This document shows, piece by piece, positions 31,140-40,332 of a stretch of DNA of 64,000 bases (the stretch's first letter is position 1; the number at the start of each line of letters is the position of its first letter). The notes under the pieces are model-generated. The model was not told where the DNA came from and did no database searches. It saw nothing but the letters and a program-made list of their open reading frames with translations. The stretch lies in contig CAKTPP010000007.1 of the NCBI GenBank assembly GCA_934591895.1, positions 62,001-126,000 of the forward strand, written 5' to 3'. Both the position numbers and the translations under genes were made by a program. This stretch comes from an uncultured Oscillospiraceae bacterium. GTDB taxonomy: Bacteria; Bacillota; Clostridia; Oscillospirales; Oscillospiraceae.

Positions 31140-33920
31140 ATGAAGATGACATGTGAGACAGCGAATGGCGTTTGCAGCGAACGCCGTTATGATACAGCGG
31201 AAGAAGCGGGACGTGTTGCGCGCGCCGTGCGCACGTTGGTCGCCAAGACCGCGCCGGATGATGGGCAGCTCTGGCTGCCGCTGCTGATCCACCTGCGTGA
31301 TACGGCGGCGGTTATGGAATATCTGACGGCATATTGGCTGCCGGAGCAGTATTGCGTGAGCCTTGGTATGTGCCGTGACGAGTTTTTCCGCTTGGCGATC
31401 CGGGCGGCGCTGCTGCACGACATCGGGAAAGCAACCCCGGATTTTCAGCGAAAAATCACACTTGAGCGGCCGGAATTGCGCCAACGTCTGGAAGCGGCCG
31501 GTCTGGAGATACGGTTCCAAAAGGGAAAGCAGCTGGATGTGCATCTCCCGCATGCGGCTGCCGGTGCGGAGATCCTGCGCAGCGAGGGATTCACGGATGA
31601 CCTTGCGGCCGTCGTCGGCGCACATCACGGCAGGACCGAAGATGATATGCTTACCGGCTATTGTGAGAATACACCTATGGCGTTCGGCTGGAGCGGTTCG
31701 GGTGACAGCAATACGCTGTGGGGCTCGGTGCAGCGGTATATTATCCGCTGGGCGGAGGATACGCTCGGATGTGGGGCACCGGCGCGTGATGCTGCGTGTT
31801 CGGTGACGGCGCAGATGGCGCTGAGCGGCCTGGTGATCATGGCAGACTGGATCGCCAGCAACACGGCATATTTCCCGCTCATCTCTATGGACGAGCTGCC
31901 GGACGGTTACGATCCGCGCCGCGCCGAGCGGGCGCTGCAGAAGCTGGATCTGCCGCAGCCGTGGAACGTCTCTGCCGACTGGAGCACGGGGGACTATTTT
32001 CAGCGGCGTTTCGGCTTTGCGCCCAATCTCGTCCAGCAGCAGGTGGAGCAGGTTGCGGGGACAATGAAAACGCCGGGTGTGATGATCCTTGAGGCACCGA
32101 TGGGACACGGCAAGACGGAGGCGGCGCTGGCCGCAGCCGAGATCCTGATGAATCGCTTTGGCCTGGGCGGAGCTGCGTTTTTCCTCCCGTCTCAGGCGAC
32201 ATCGAATGCGATGTTTACCCGCATGACGCAGTGGGCACGGCACCAGCCGGACGCAATGCGGGTCGCGGTGGAGCTGGCGCACGGGCAGGCGGAGATGAAC
32301 GCAGAATTTGCATGCCTGGCATCCGGGTGCGTACAGATCGAGCAGGGTGAAACGGATGCCGATCCGCTGCAGACCCATGCTTTCTTCCGCGGCCGAAAGA
32401 CAAAGCTGCTGGCAAATCTGGTGGTCGGTACGGTGGATCAGCTGCTGATGGCTGCGCTGAACCGAAAACATGTGATGCTGCGCCAGCTTGGCCTGACCGG
32501 TAAGGTGGTCATTCTGGACGAGTGCCATGCCTATGACGCGTATATGAATACCTATCTGGATCGCGTGCTGAACTGGCTGGGTGCTTATCATGTGCCGGTG
32601 ATCCTGCTGTCGGCCACGCTCCCGGGACGGCGCAGAGCGGAGCTGCTGCGCGCCTACCTTGGGTCAAATAAGCCGCCGGATGCGGCGATCGCCGCGTGTC
32701 AGGACTATCCGCTGCTGAGTTGGACGGAGGATGAGACGGTACATATGGCCGGTGCCTCTGCGCAGGGCGCAGGGCGCACCGTCTGCGTGCAGCGCGTGGA
32801 GCAGGCGCAGGCGCTTGCGGCAGCGGGTGAGGCACTCAGGGACGGCTGCGTCGGACTGATCGTCAATACCGTCAAGCGGGCGCAGATGCTGCGCGAGATG
32901 CTGCGCCAAGCTTATCCGGATGCAGTGATTCTGATGGATCACTCGCGCTTTCTGGCGCCGGATCGGCTGGAGCATGAGCAGGAGATCTTACGGCGCGTCG
33001 GCAAGACATCAGATGCGCAAGTGCGGCGCGGCGTGCTGGTGATCGGCACGCAGGTGCTGGAACAGTCGTTGGATCTGGATTTTGACCTGCTGATCACAGA
33101 TCTGTGCCCGATGGATCTGCTGCTGCAGCGCATCGGCCGTCTGCACCGGCATACACGCACCAGACCGCAGGGGCTGGAAACACCGCGCTGTCTGGTCATG
33201 GGCGCGCTCGGAGAATTGGATGCCGGAAGCCGGGCTGTGTACGGGGACTATCTCTTGCTGCGCACGCGGCGGCTGCTGCCGGAACGTATTTGTTTACCGG
33301 AGGATATTTCTCCGCTTGTGCAGCGGACCTACGATGCGGTGCGCTTTCCGCCGGAGCCGGGCGAGGATGCCGGTGAGGCATATGAAGACTATCAAAATGA
33401 GCAGAAGCGCCAAAAGCGTAAGGCTGAGGTTTATCTGCTGGCGCAGCACGACGTCTATGATTCGCTTGTCGGTATGATGGATGACATCGACCGGTTTACG
33501 GATCTTCAGGCGCAGGCGGCGGTCCGTGACGGGACGGCAGCTGTTGAGGTTCTGGTCGTGCAGCGGTCGGAAGACGGTATGCTGCTGCTCTCCGGTGCAC
33601 AAAAGGGGACGCTCCTGCGCGCGGATACCCAGCCAAGCGCCGATGAGGCGCGCTGGATCGCGGCACAGCGTCTGCGGCTGCCGTCGAATTTCAGCGCGCG
33701 ATACTGTGTGGATACAGTGCTGAAAGCGCTTGAGGATCAAACACGTCAGTCTCTGCCGCTGTGGCTGCAGGCACCGATGCTGAAAGGCGAACTGTTTTTG
33801 ATCTTGGATGCGGCCGGTACAGCGCAGCTGGCCGGTAAGACACTGCGATATGACCCGCAAGTCGGATTAACAGAAGAGGAGGAGACGCATGGAACAAATG
33901 GAATTCAACCTGCTGAATGA
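31140..33920 (+). CDS. cas3: CRISPR-associated helicase/nuclease Cas3 (type I-E)
   Basis: This 926-residue protein is recruited by Cascade to unwind and degrade target DNA. The N-terminal HD nuclease has LLHDIGKATPDF with His93-Asp94, and AHHGRTEDD downstream. The superfamily-2 helicase has Walker A APMGHGKTEAAL near residue 320, the DECH box ILDECHAYD near 460, the SAT motif near 490, and GTQVLEQSLDLDFD followed by QRIGRLHRH for the last motifs. The ATG at 31140 follows AGGAAAG; the frame extends upstream only into the promoter. It overlaps cas8e by 32 bp. Confidence 0.95.
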   Translation: MKMTCETANGVCSERRYDTAEEAGRVARAVRTLVAKTAPDDGQLWLPLLIHLRDTAAVMEYLTAYWLPEQYCVSLGMCRDEFFRLAIRAALLHDIGKATPDFQRKITLERPELRQRLEAAGLEIRFQKGKQLDVHLPHAAAGAEILRSEGFTDDLAAVVGAHHGRTEDDMLTGYCENTPMAFGWSGSGDSNTLWGSVQRYIIRWAEDTLGCGAPARDAACSVTAQMALSGLVIMADWIASNTAYFPLISMDELPDGYDPRRAERALQKLDLPQPWNVSADWSTGDYFQRRFGFAPNLVQQQVEQVAGTMKTPGVMILEAPMGHGKTEAALAAAEILMNRFGLGGAAFFLPSQATSNAMFTRMTQWARHQPDAMRVAVELAHGQAEMNAEFACLASGCVQIEQGETDADPLQTHAFFRGRKTKLLANLVVGTVDQLLMAALNRKHVMLRQLGLTGKVVILDECHAYDAYMNTYLDRVLNWLGAYHVPVILLSATLPGRRRAELLRAYLGSNKPPDAAIAACQDYPLLSWTEDETVHMAGASAQGAGRTVCVQRVEQAQALAAAGEALRDGCVGLIVNTVKRAQMLREMLRQAYPDAVILMDHSRFLAPDRLEHEQEILRRVGKTSDAQVRRGVLVIGTQVLEQSLDLDFDLLITDLCPMDLLLQRIGRLHRHTRTRPQGLETPRCLVMGALGELDAGSRAVYGDYLLLRTRRLLPERICLPEDISPLVQRTYDAVRFPPEPGEDAGEAYEDYQNEQKRQKRKAEVYLLAQHDVYDSLVGMMDDIDRFTDLQAQAAVRDGTAAVEVLVVQRSEDGMLLLSGAQKGTLLRADTQPSADEARWIAAQRLRLPSNFSARYCVDTVLKALEDQTRQSLPLWLQAPMLKGELFLILDAAGTAQLAGKTLRYDPQVGLTEEEETHGTNGIQPAE

Positions 33921-35538
33921 GCCTTGGATCCGGGTGATGACCGAGGACTGTGCGGTTGAGGAATGCTCACTGATGCAGGTGCTCTTAAACAGTCACCGGT
34001 ATCAGCGGCTGGCAGGCGAACTGCCGACACAGGATGTGGCGCTTTTGCGCCTGCTGCTGGCGATCCTGCAGACGGTGTTCTACCGCGTAGACCCGGAGGG
34101 GGACAATGACCCGATCGAGGATCGCAGGGCTGCCGTCCGGCGCTGGCAGACGTTGTGGAATGCCGGACGTTTTCCGGAGCAGCCGATCCGGACATACCTG
34201 GAGACATGGAAGGATCGCTTCTGGCTCTTTCATCCGGAGCACCCGTTTTATCAGGTACCGGCTGCGGCAGTGGGGACGGCTTATACTGCAGCCAAACTCA
34301 ACGGTGAGCTCTCGGAGAGCAGCAACAAGGTTCGCCTGTTTCCGGTTCGGGCTGGCTTGCAGAAAACGCGCATGAGCTATGCGGAGGCTGCACGCTGGCT
34401 GCTGTATTTGAATGGGTTTGATGATACGTCGTCAAAGCCGAAAGGAAAAGGATTGCCTTCTCCCGGCGCTGGTTGGCTTGGAAAATTGGGGCTGTTTTTT
34501 GCAGAAGGCAGCACCCTCTTTGAAACGCTGATGCTCAACCTTGTGCTGCTGCGGGAAGATCGGACGATCTGGAGCGAACCGCACCCGATCTGGGAACGGG
34601 AGCACCCAAAGAGTGACGAACGAACAGAGATCGTAATTCCTGATAACCAAGCGGAGCTTCTGACACTGCAGTCTCGCCGCCTTTTGCTTGAGCGGGATGA
34701 AAACGGCGTGTCCGGATATCGTCTTCTCGGCGGAGATTTCTTTCCGAAGATCAATGCGACGGCTGAGCAGATGACCGTTTGGGAGCGAAGAAAAGGCAAG
34801 GCTAACGAGCCGCCTTATGATCAACCGAAGCGCATGGATCCGGAACGGCTGATGTGGCGTGATTTCGGCATCATTACGGGAGCGGAGGGCATGGGCAGAG
34901 CTCCGGGGATCGTGAGCTGGATTACACTGCTCAAAAAGGAACGCGTTTTGGAGCGAAATCAGATGATCCATTTTCGCACTGCCGGGGTCAAGTATGGCGA
35001 TAAGGATTTTTTTGTGGAGGATATCCTCCGAGACTATCTGGACTTTCGGGTCGGCCTCCTGGATAACGGCGGCAGGATGTGGTCTGCGCTGATCGGACAG
35101 GAAATTGAGACGACCGAACGCGCCGCGTGGCTCGTCGGCAAGCTTGCGGAAGGAATATTCAAGGCCGAAGGCGGATTGCCGGACAGTGCAACGCAGGCGG
35201 CGAGCGTTCGACGTGCGGCGCAGGAGTTTTATGCTGCGGTTGATCTGCCGTTTCGCGATTGGCTCTGCTCCATTGACCCGGCTCTGGGAGATGCCGAGGA
35301 GCTGCGTGCCGAGAAATCTTTGCAGTGGCATGAAACGGGTTACCGGATCGCGCTGCAGCAGGGCAAGCAGATGGTGCGGGATGCGGGCGAGTCAGCGTTT
35401 ACAGGGCGGTGGATGAAGGATAAGAAGACGGATCGGGAGACCTTCTTGTCATCTTCCGTAGAGTATGACCGCTTTGTAGGGAGCATTCGCAAGTGCTTTC
35501 AGATAACGAGACCAAATGAGGAGGTAGCTGATGAGTGA
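33889..35538 (+). CDS. casA: Cascade large subunit Cas8e (Cse1/CasA)
   Basis: This 549-residue large subunit of the type I-E Cascade recognises the PAM and recruits Cas3. The N-terminus FNLLNEPWIRVM and a WKDRFWLFHPEHPFYQVP segment near residue 105 are characteristic of Cse1. A flexible middle region (about 160-200) contains SSKPKGKGLPSPGAGWLGKL, placed like the L1/PAM-sensing loops. GAGGAGA lies 6 nt upstream of the ATG. It overlaps cas3 by 32 bp and casB by 8 bp, so the cas genes are translationally coupled. Confidence 0.93.
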   Translation: MEQMEFNLLNEPWIRVMTEDCAVEECSLMQVLLNSHRYQRLAGELPTQDVALLRLLLAILQTVFYRVDPEGDNDPIEDRRAAVRRWQTLWNAGRFPEQPIRTYLETWKDRFWLFHPEHPFYQVPAAAVGTAYTAAKLNGELSESSNKVRLFPVRAGLQKTRMSYAEAARWLLYLNGFDDTSSKPKGKGLPSPGAGWLGKLGLFFAEGSTLFETLMLNLVLLREDRTIWSEPHPIWEREHPKSDERTEIVIPDNQAELLTLQSRRLLLERDENGVSGYRLLGGDFFPKINATAEQMTVWERRKGKANEPPYDQPKRMDPERLMWRDFGIITGAEGMGRAPGIVSWITLLKKERVLERNQMIHFRTAGVKYGDKDFFVEDILRDYLDFRVGLLDNGGRMWSALIGQEIETTERAAWLVGKLAEGIFKAEGGLPDSATQAASVRRAAQEFYAAVDLPFRDWLCSIDPALGDAEELRAEKSLQWHETGYRIALQQGKQMVRDAGESAFTGRWMKDKKTDRETFLSSSVEYDRFVGSIRKCFQITRPNEEVADE

Positions 35539-36124
35539 CCAAAAAGCAAAGGTGAAAAGCTACGTGCGCAGACGGCTGGAATCGTGGCAGCATGAGTCCA
35601 ATCCGCACCTGATCCGTGCGGATCTGGCAAATCTGCGCCGCGGCATCGGAAAAGCGCCCGGAGACCTGCCGGAGCTCTGGGGGCTGCTGTTTCGGGACTT
35701 TCCGGAGGAGCTGATGAGCGGCACCGGCGAGCCGACCTGGGCTGAATGGGCGGTGTCGGGCGCGCTGACGCTGTATGCGCTGCATCAGCAGGGCGCGCAG
35801 CGGCCGATGCACACGGACGGGCAGCGTTTGGGCATGGCGATCCGGAGGCTTGCCGGAAATGACACGGATCGGCTCAAGGCGGTGCAGCGGAGATTCAATG
35901 CCTTCGCCACTGCGCGGAGCATGCCGGAGTGCCTGCACCATCTGCGCGGACTGATCCAGCTTCTGAGAAGCGAGGACATTCCGCTGGATTATGTGGAGCT
36001 GGCCGGAGATTTGTACGAATTCCAGACGCCGGACGGAGCTGCAAGAGTTCGTCTGCGCTGGGGACAGGATTTTTACCGGAATGTGTTCCGGACTGAACAG
36101 GGAAAGGATGACGACCATGCATAA
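35531..36124 (+). CDS. casB: Cascade small subunit Cse2 (CasB, Cas11e)
   Basis: This 197-residue, mostly helical, basic protein has the Cse2 length and position (second after cas3, between cas8e and cas7). Features include DLANLRRGIGKAPGDLPELW near residue 37 and RRFNAFATARSMPECLHHLRG near residue 120, the latter the typical Cse2 RRF...L..HLR region. Cse2 dimerises along the Cascade belly and stabilises the non-target strand. It overlaps both neighbours by eight bases. Confidence 0.92.
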   Translation: MSDQKAKVKSYVRRRLESWQHESNPHLIRADLANLRRGIGKAPGDLPELWGLLFRDFPEELMSGTGEPTWAEWAVSGALTLYALHQQGAQRPMHTDGQRLGMAIRRLAGNDTDRLKAVQRRFNAFATARSMPECLHHLRGLIQLLRSEDIPLDYVELAGDLYEFQTPDGAARVRLRWGQDFYRNVFRTEQGKDDDHA

Positions 36125-37202
36125 CAACGAGAGAATTTACGTAGACGTCCATGTACTTCAGACCGTTCCGCCGAGCTGTGTGAACCGCGATGATACCGGC
36201 AGCCCGAAGACCGCTGTCTATGGCGGCGTGACGCGCGCCAGAGTGTCCAGTCAGGCATGGAAGCACGCTATGCGCCTGAAATTCCGGGAGATGCTCTCGG
36301 CGGGCGATGTCGGCCGGCGGACAAAGCTGGTGGTCGATCTCATCGCCGGAAAGATTCTGGAGCTGCAGCCTGAGCTCTCTGAGAAAAAGGCGCAGCAGCT
36401 GGCGCAGAAGGTGCTGGAGGCTGCCGGCGTGAAGGTCAAAGAGGACAAGGAAAAACTCAAAACGGGTGCGCTGTTTTTCATCAGCCCCGGTCAGATCCAG
36501 GCACTGGCGGAGATCGCTCTGCAGCCGGAGGACGGAAAGCTCGACAAAGCGGCTTGCCAAGCTGCGCTCAAGACGCTTCCGACGGTGGACTTGGCGCTCT
36601 TCGGACGCATGGTTGCCGACGATCCGTGCCTGAACTTCGATGCGGCGGCACAGGTCGCGCACGCGATCTCGACGCATGCCGTGGAGAATGAGTATGATTA
36701 TTTCACGGCTGTGGATGACTGCGCGCCGGAAGACAATGCCGGAGCGGGACATCTGGGTACGGTGGAATTCAATTCGTCCACGCTGTATCGCTATGCGACC
36801 GTGAACGTTGGAGACCTCCGGAAAATGCTCGGTCAAAAGACGCCGGAGGCAGTGCGTGTGTTCGTGGAAGCGTTCATCCGCAGCATGCCCACCGGCAAGC
36901 AGAATACGTTTGCCAACTGGACGCGGCCGGATGCTGTGTATGTGACCGTGCGCAAGGATCAGCCGATCAATCTGGCCGGCGCGTTTGAAAAACCTGTTCG
37001 CGCGGGGAGCGCCGGTTATGTGGACGGCTCGATCCGTGCGCTGGTGGCCTACGCGCAGGAGACGTATGCAGACTTCGCTTCGGCACCGGTGCTCTCGCTC
37101 GCCGTTGGCAGCGGCCTGGAGGCGCTGGCCGAGCCGTGCTCCGTGAACGCGCTTCTGGATGCATTGGAGGCGTGGCTGCAGGGCGGTGAGGAGCAGCAAT
37201 GA
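36117..37202 (+). CDS. casC: Cascade backbone subunit Cas7e (Cse4/CasC)
   Basis: This 361-residue RAMP-type protein polymerises along the crRNA to form the Cascade backbone. The family N-terminus is clear: RIYVDVHVLQTVPPSCVNRD, followed by GGVTRARVSSQAWKHAMR near residue 36. GQKTPEAVRVFVEAFIRSMP and TGKQNTFANWTRPDAVYV follow near residue 240-260. The ATG at 36117 is used (GGAAAGG 9 nt upstream); an ATG at 36108 is possible. Its stop overlaps the cas5 start by four bases. Confidence 0.94.
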   Translation: MHNNERIYVDVHVLQTVPPSCVNRDDTGSPKTAVYGGVTRARVSSQAWKHAMRLKFREMLSAGDVGRRTKLVVDLIAGKILELQPELSEKKAQQLAQKVLEAAGVKVKEDKEKLKTGALFFISPGQIQALAEIALQPEDGKLDKAACQAALKTLPTVDLALFGRMVADDPCLNFDAAAQVAHAISTHAVENEYDYFTAVDDCAPEDNAGAGHLGTVEFNSSTLYRYATVNVGDLRKMLGQKTPEAVRVFVEAFIRSMPTGKQNTFANWTRPDAVYVTVRKDQPINLAGAFEKPVRAGSAGYVDGSIRALVAYAQETYADFASAPVLSLAVGSGLEALAEPCSVNALLDALEAWLQGGEEQQ

Positions 37203-37849
37203 GTACGCTGCTGTTGCGCTTAGCCGGACCGATGCAGTCCTGGGGGACGGACTCGAAATTCGATGTTCGGCGCACGGGACGCGAGCCGAGCAAGAGCGGC
37301 GTGATCGGTCTGGTCGCGGCGGCGATGGGCATCGCGCGGCAGGATCGCCAGACGCTGCAGACGCTCAACAGTCTCCGTTTTGGCGTGCGCGTTGACCGTG
37401 AGGGTGCGCTGCTGCGTGATTTTCATACTGCGCGGCCGGAAAAGGGCACGCCGTATGTGACCTACCGCGATTATCTCACGGACGCGGAATTCGTGGCCGG
37501 GCTGGAGAGCGCCGATCACGCGCTGCTCGCACAGATCGCACAGGCACTGCAAGCTCCGGCGTTCCCGCTGTATCTGGGGCGCCGCTCCTGCCCGCCGGTC
37601 GGCAGCGTGTTTTTGAAGATTTCGGATGAGCCGCTGGAGGCGGCGCTGTGCGCCGACGCACCGCCGGGCGCAACGCGCCTTGTGCTGGATGCTGCGGCGG
37701 GTGAGCCGGGCGGGCTTGTGCGCGACGTTCCGCTGTCGTTTGATCCGGCGCGCCGGGAGTATACGTACCGCCGCGTGACCGAGCGCGTGCTGCATGGCGC
37801 GGCGGAACATGATCCCATGGCGGAATTGGAGGACACGATATGTACCTGA
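37199..37849 (+). CDS. casD: Cascade subunit Cas5e (CasD)
   Basis: This 216-residue RAMP protein caps the 5' handle of the crRNA. It begins MSTLLLRLAGPMQSWGTDSK, the standard Cas5e start, followed by REPSKSGVIGLVAAAMG and a YVTYRDYLTDAEFV segment near residue 82. SRRSCPP-like GRRSCPPVG lies near residue 124. It overlaps casC by four bases and cas6e by ten bases. Confidence 0.94.
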   Translation: MSTLLLRLAGPMQSWGTDSKFDVRRTGREPSKSGVIGLVAAAMGIARQDRQTLQTLNSLRFGVRVDREGALLRDFHTARPEKGTPYVTYRDYLTDAEFVAGLESADHALLAQIAQALQAPAFPLYLGRRSCPPVGSVFLKISDEPLEAALCADAPPGATRLVLDAAAGEPGGLVRDVPLSFDPARREYTYRRVTERVLHGAAEHDPMAELEDTICT

Positions 37850-38481
37850 CGCAAATGCTTTTGGATCAGAAAAATCGTCAGACGCTGGCCGCGCTGGCGT
37901 CGCCAAGCAAATTTCACGGGGCGATCGAGGCGGCGTTTCCCGGCCCGAGGCAGCGAAACCTCTGGCGGATCGACAGCCGCGCCGGTCAGAAATATCTCCT
38001 GCTCCTCAGTGAGACGCCGCCGGATCTCACGCAGGCTGCGGCTCAGTTTGCGCCGCCGGGTGAGCATTGGCAGACAAAGTTGTACGATCCGCTGCTCTCC
38101 CGTATTCTGCCGGGCAGCCGCTGGCAGTTTCGCCTGTGCGCCAACCCGACATACAGCGTCCCGGCGGGGCCGGGGCAGCGCGGGCGCGTCTGCGCGCACA
38201 GTACCACGGAGCATCAGCTTGCATGGCTGCGAAAGCAGAGCGAAAAGCACGGCTTTGTCTTGCGGGATGATGCGTACACGGTTACAAACGTGAAGTGGTA
38301 TCGCTTTAAAAAAGGCAGTACAGGCAGCCGCGTGACCTTCCTGGCCGTTACCTATGAGGGAATGCTGGAGGTTCAGGATCCGGAGCGCTTTCGTGCTGCG
38401 CTCTGCTGCGGCATCGGCTCGGGCAAGGCCTATGGCGCGGGGCTCATGACATTGGTCGGGGCGGGGCAGCAGCATGGCTGA
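37840..38481 (+). CDS. casE: crRNA endonuclease Cas6e (CasE, Cse3)
   Basis: This 213-residue nuclease cuts the repeat RNA at the base of its hairpin to make mature crRNAs and stays bound to the 3' hairpin. The N-terminus contains KFHGAIEAAFPGPRQRNLWR, with the His-containing helix used by Cas6e, and the C-terminus has the glycine-rich CGIGSGKAYGAGLMTLV. The predicted cut in this array leaves an 8-nt 5' handle GTGATCC plus a pyrimidine. It overlaps cas1 by eight bases. Confidence 0.94.
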   Translation: MYLTQMLLDQKNRQTLAALASPSKFHGAIEAAFPGPRQRNLWRIDSRAGQKYLLLLSETPPDLTQAAAQFAPPGEHWQTKLYDPLLSRILPGSRWQFRLCANPTYSVPAGPGQRGRVCAHSTTEHQLAWLRKQSEKHGFVLRDDAYTVTNVKWYRFKKGSTGSRVTFLAVTYEGMLEVQDPERFRAALCCGIGSGKAYGAGLMTLVGAGQQHG

Positions 38482-39418
38482 CCTGCCCGGCATGATCCGC
38501 CCGGAGCTTCAGGCGCTGCCGCAGATCGGCGATCGCATGACGTTTCTCTACTTTGAGCACTGTGTTCTGAACCGTCAGGACAGCGCCATTACCGTGACGG
38601 ATGACCGCGGGACAGTCTTTGTGCCCGCGGCTGCAATCAGCGTGCTGCTCCTTGGGCCGGGGACAAAGGTGACGCACCGCGCCATGGAACTCATCGGGGA
38701 CGCCGGCGTCAGTGTCCTCTGGGTAGGGGAGCATGGTGTGCGCTATTATGCCGGAGGCCGGGCGCTGACGCATAAGGCCGGTCTGCTGATCCGGCAGGCT
38801 GCGCTGGTCAGCAATACGCGTCTGCGCCTCGGCGTGGTGCGGCAGATGTACAGTATGCGCTTTCCCGGTGAGGATGTATCCGCGTTGACGCTTCAGCAGC
38901 TTCGCGGCAGGGAGGGCGCGCGCATCCGCAGCGTCTACCGGCGTGCGGCGAAGCAGTGGAATGTCCCGTGGAGCGGGCGGACATATGACCCGGAGAATTT
39001 TGACGGCGGCGATGCAGTCAATCAGGCGCTGTCTGCCGGGCATGCCTGTTTATATGGGGCTGCGCACGCGGTCATTCAGGCGCTCGGCTGTTGCCCGGGA
39101 CTGGGGTTTGTCCATACGGGGCATGAATGCTCTTTCGTCTATGACATTGCGGATCTGTATAAGGCGGACATTACGATTCCGCTGGCGTTTGAATTGGCGG
39201 CCACGGTCGACAGCGAAAACATCGGCAGCGAAATGCGCCGCCGAACGCGCGACGCTATGGTTCAGCATCATCTCATGGAGCAGATGGTGCGCGACATCAG
39301 AACCCTGCTCTCGGACGATGAAGAGCGGCCTGAGGACGACAATGCGGTCTATCTTTGGGACGATAAGCGCGGACAGGTGGCCAACGGCCGCCTGTACGGT
39401 CCGGAGGGCGAGCCATGA
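38474..39418 (+). CDS. cas1: CRISPR integrase Cas1 (type I-E)
   Basis: This 314-residue metal-dependent integrase inserts new spacers together with Cas2. The catalytic glutamate lies in LRGREGARIRSVYRRAA near residue 141, and the histidine/aspartate pair in HTGHECSFVYDIADLYK near residues 217-231. These match E141, H208 and D221 of the E. coli protein in order and context. It lies after cas6e as in standard I-E loci, and overlaps the cas2 fusion gene by four bases. Confidence 0.96.
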   Translation: MADLPGMIRPELQALPQIGDRMTFLYFEHCVLNRQDSAITVTDDRGTVFVPAAAISVLLLGPGTKVTHRAMELIGDAGVSVLWVGEHGVRYYAGGRALTHKAGLLIRQAALVSNTRLRLGVVRQMYSMRFPGEDVSALTLQQLRGREGARIRSVYRRAAKQWNVPWSGRTYDPENFDGGDAVNQALSAGHACLYGAAHAVIQALGCCPGLGFVHTGHECSFVYDIADLYKADITIPLAFELAATVDSENIGSEMRRRTRDAMVQHHLMEQMVRDIRTLLSDDEERPEDDNAVYLWDDKRGQVANGRLYGPEGEP

Positions 39419-40287
39419 TCGTTGTGACGGTGACGGATTGCCCGCCGCGCTTGCGCGGTGACCTGTCAAAATGGCTGCTTGAGATCAATACCGGCGTCTA
39501 TGTCGGTCAGTTGAATCCCCGTGTGCGGGAGGAACTGTGGAAGCGGATCTGCAAGCACCTTCCCAGAGGCCGGGCAACAATGGTGTATTCGGCGAATAAC
39601 GAGCAGCGGATGTCGTTTCATGTCCACAACACGACGTGGCAGCCCGCTGACTATGAGGGCATCACGCTGATGCGCCGACCACTTGCAGCGCCGCTTCCGG
39701 AAGGGGAGAGGCCGCCGCTGAGCAAGGCGGCGCTCATCCGGATGGATCGAAGCAAACAATCGGCCAAGCAGCGCCGTGCCAAACAGCTCGGTTACGTTGT
39801 GATCGATGTGGAAACCACGGGGCTTGACAGCAGCACGAGCGAAATACTGGAGCTGGGTGCGATCCGCGTGATCGATCACGAGGTCGCGGACACATTTTCC
39901 GCTCTGGTGCGGCCTGAGCAGCCGATTCCTGAGAAGATCACGTCACTGACCGGCATCACGCAGGACATGGTGTCGGCGCAGGGCGCTGCGCTGCAGCCGC
40001 TGTTGGAGCAGTTTTGGGCATTTGTCGGCCAAAGCCCTGTGATAGGGCACAATCTGGATTTTGATCTGGCATTTTTGAAAAAGGCAAGCATGCGCTTTGG
40101 GCTCTCCTTGCCGAATGTGCCTGTCCGTGATACGCTGAAGCTTGCGCGCAGAAAGCTGCGCGATCTGCCGGATCATCGGCTGAGCACACTCTCCGCATAT
40201 TTTGGCATCGAGCATGCGCAGCAGCACCGTGCGCTTCCGGACTGCATCGCAACGTTTCAGGTCTATGAGAAACTGAATGAAATCTGA
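39415..40287 (+). CDS. cas2: Cas2 fused to a DnaQ-like (DEDDh) 3'-5' exonuclease
   Basis: This 290-residue fusion has residues 1-95 as a type I-E Cas2 (MIVVTVTDCPPRLRGDLSKW, VYVGQLNPRVREELW). Residues 96-125 are a basic linker. Residues 126-290 are a DEDDh exonuclease with Asp131 and Glu133 in VIDVETTGLD, Asp215 in GHNLDFDLAFL, and His271/Asp276 in HRALPDC, so the catalytic set appears complete. In Streptococcus thermophilus I-E, such a fusion trims prespacer overhangs before integration, so that role is likely here. The array begins 45 bp downstream. Confidence 0.94.
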   Translation: MIVVTVTDCPPRLRGDLSKWLLEINTGVYVGQLNPRVREELWKRICKHLPRGRATMVYSANNEQRMSFHVHNTTWQPADYEGITLMRRPLAAPLPEGERPPLSKAALIRMDRSKQSAKQRRAKQLGYVVIDVETTGLDSSTSEILELGAIRVIDHEVADTFSALVRPEQPIPEKITSLTGITQDMVSAQGAALQPLLEQFWAFVGQSPVIGHNLDFDLAFLKKASMRFGLSLPNVPVRDTLKLARRKLRDLPDHRLSTLSAYFGIEHAQQHRALPDCIATFQVYEKLNEI

Positions 40288-40332
40288 CGGCAATGGGATC
40301 AAAAGTCCTTATTTTTTAAGGCTTTCTTTAGT
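40288..40332 (+). promoter_or_regulatory. CRISPR leader (45 bp) with inverted repeat
   Basis: This is the only DNA between cas2-dnaQ and repeat 1. It is AT-rich and contains an inverted repeat AAAG-t-CCTTA / TAAGG-CTTT (40302-40325) around five Ts, which could guide Cas1-Cas2 or act as a partial terminator. No promoter is evident, so pre-crRNA is probably read through from the cas operon or started in the cas2-dnaQ gene. Confidence 0.55.
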
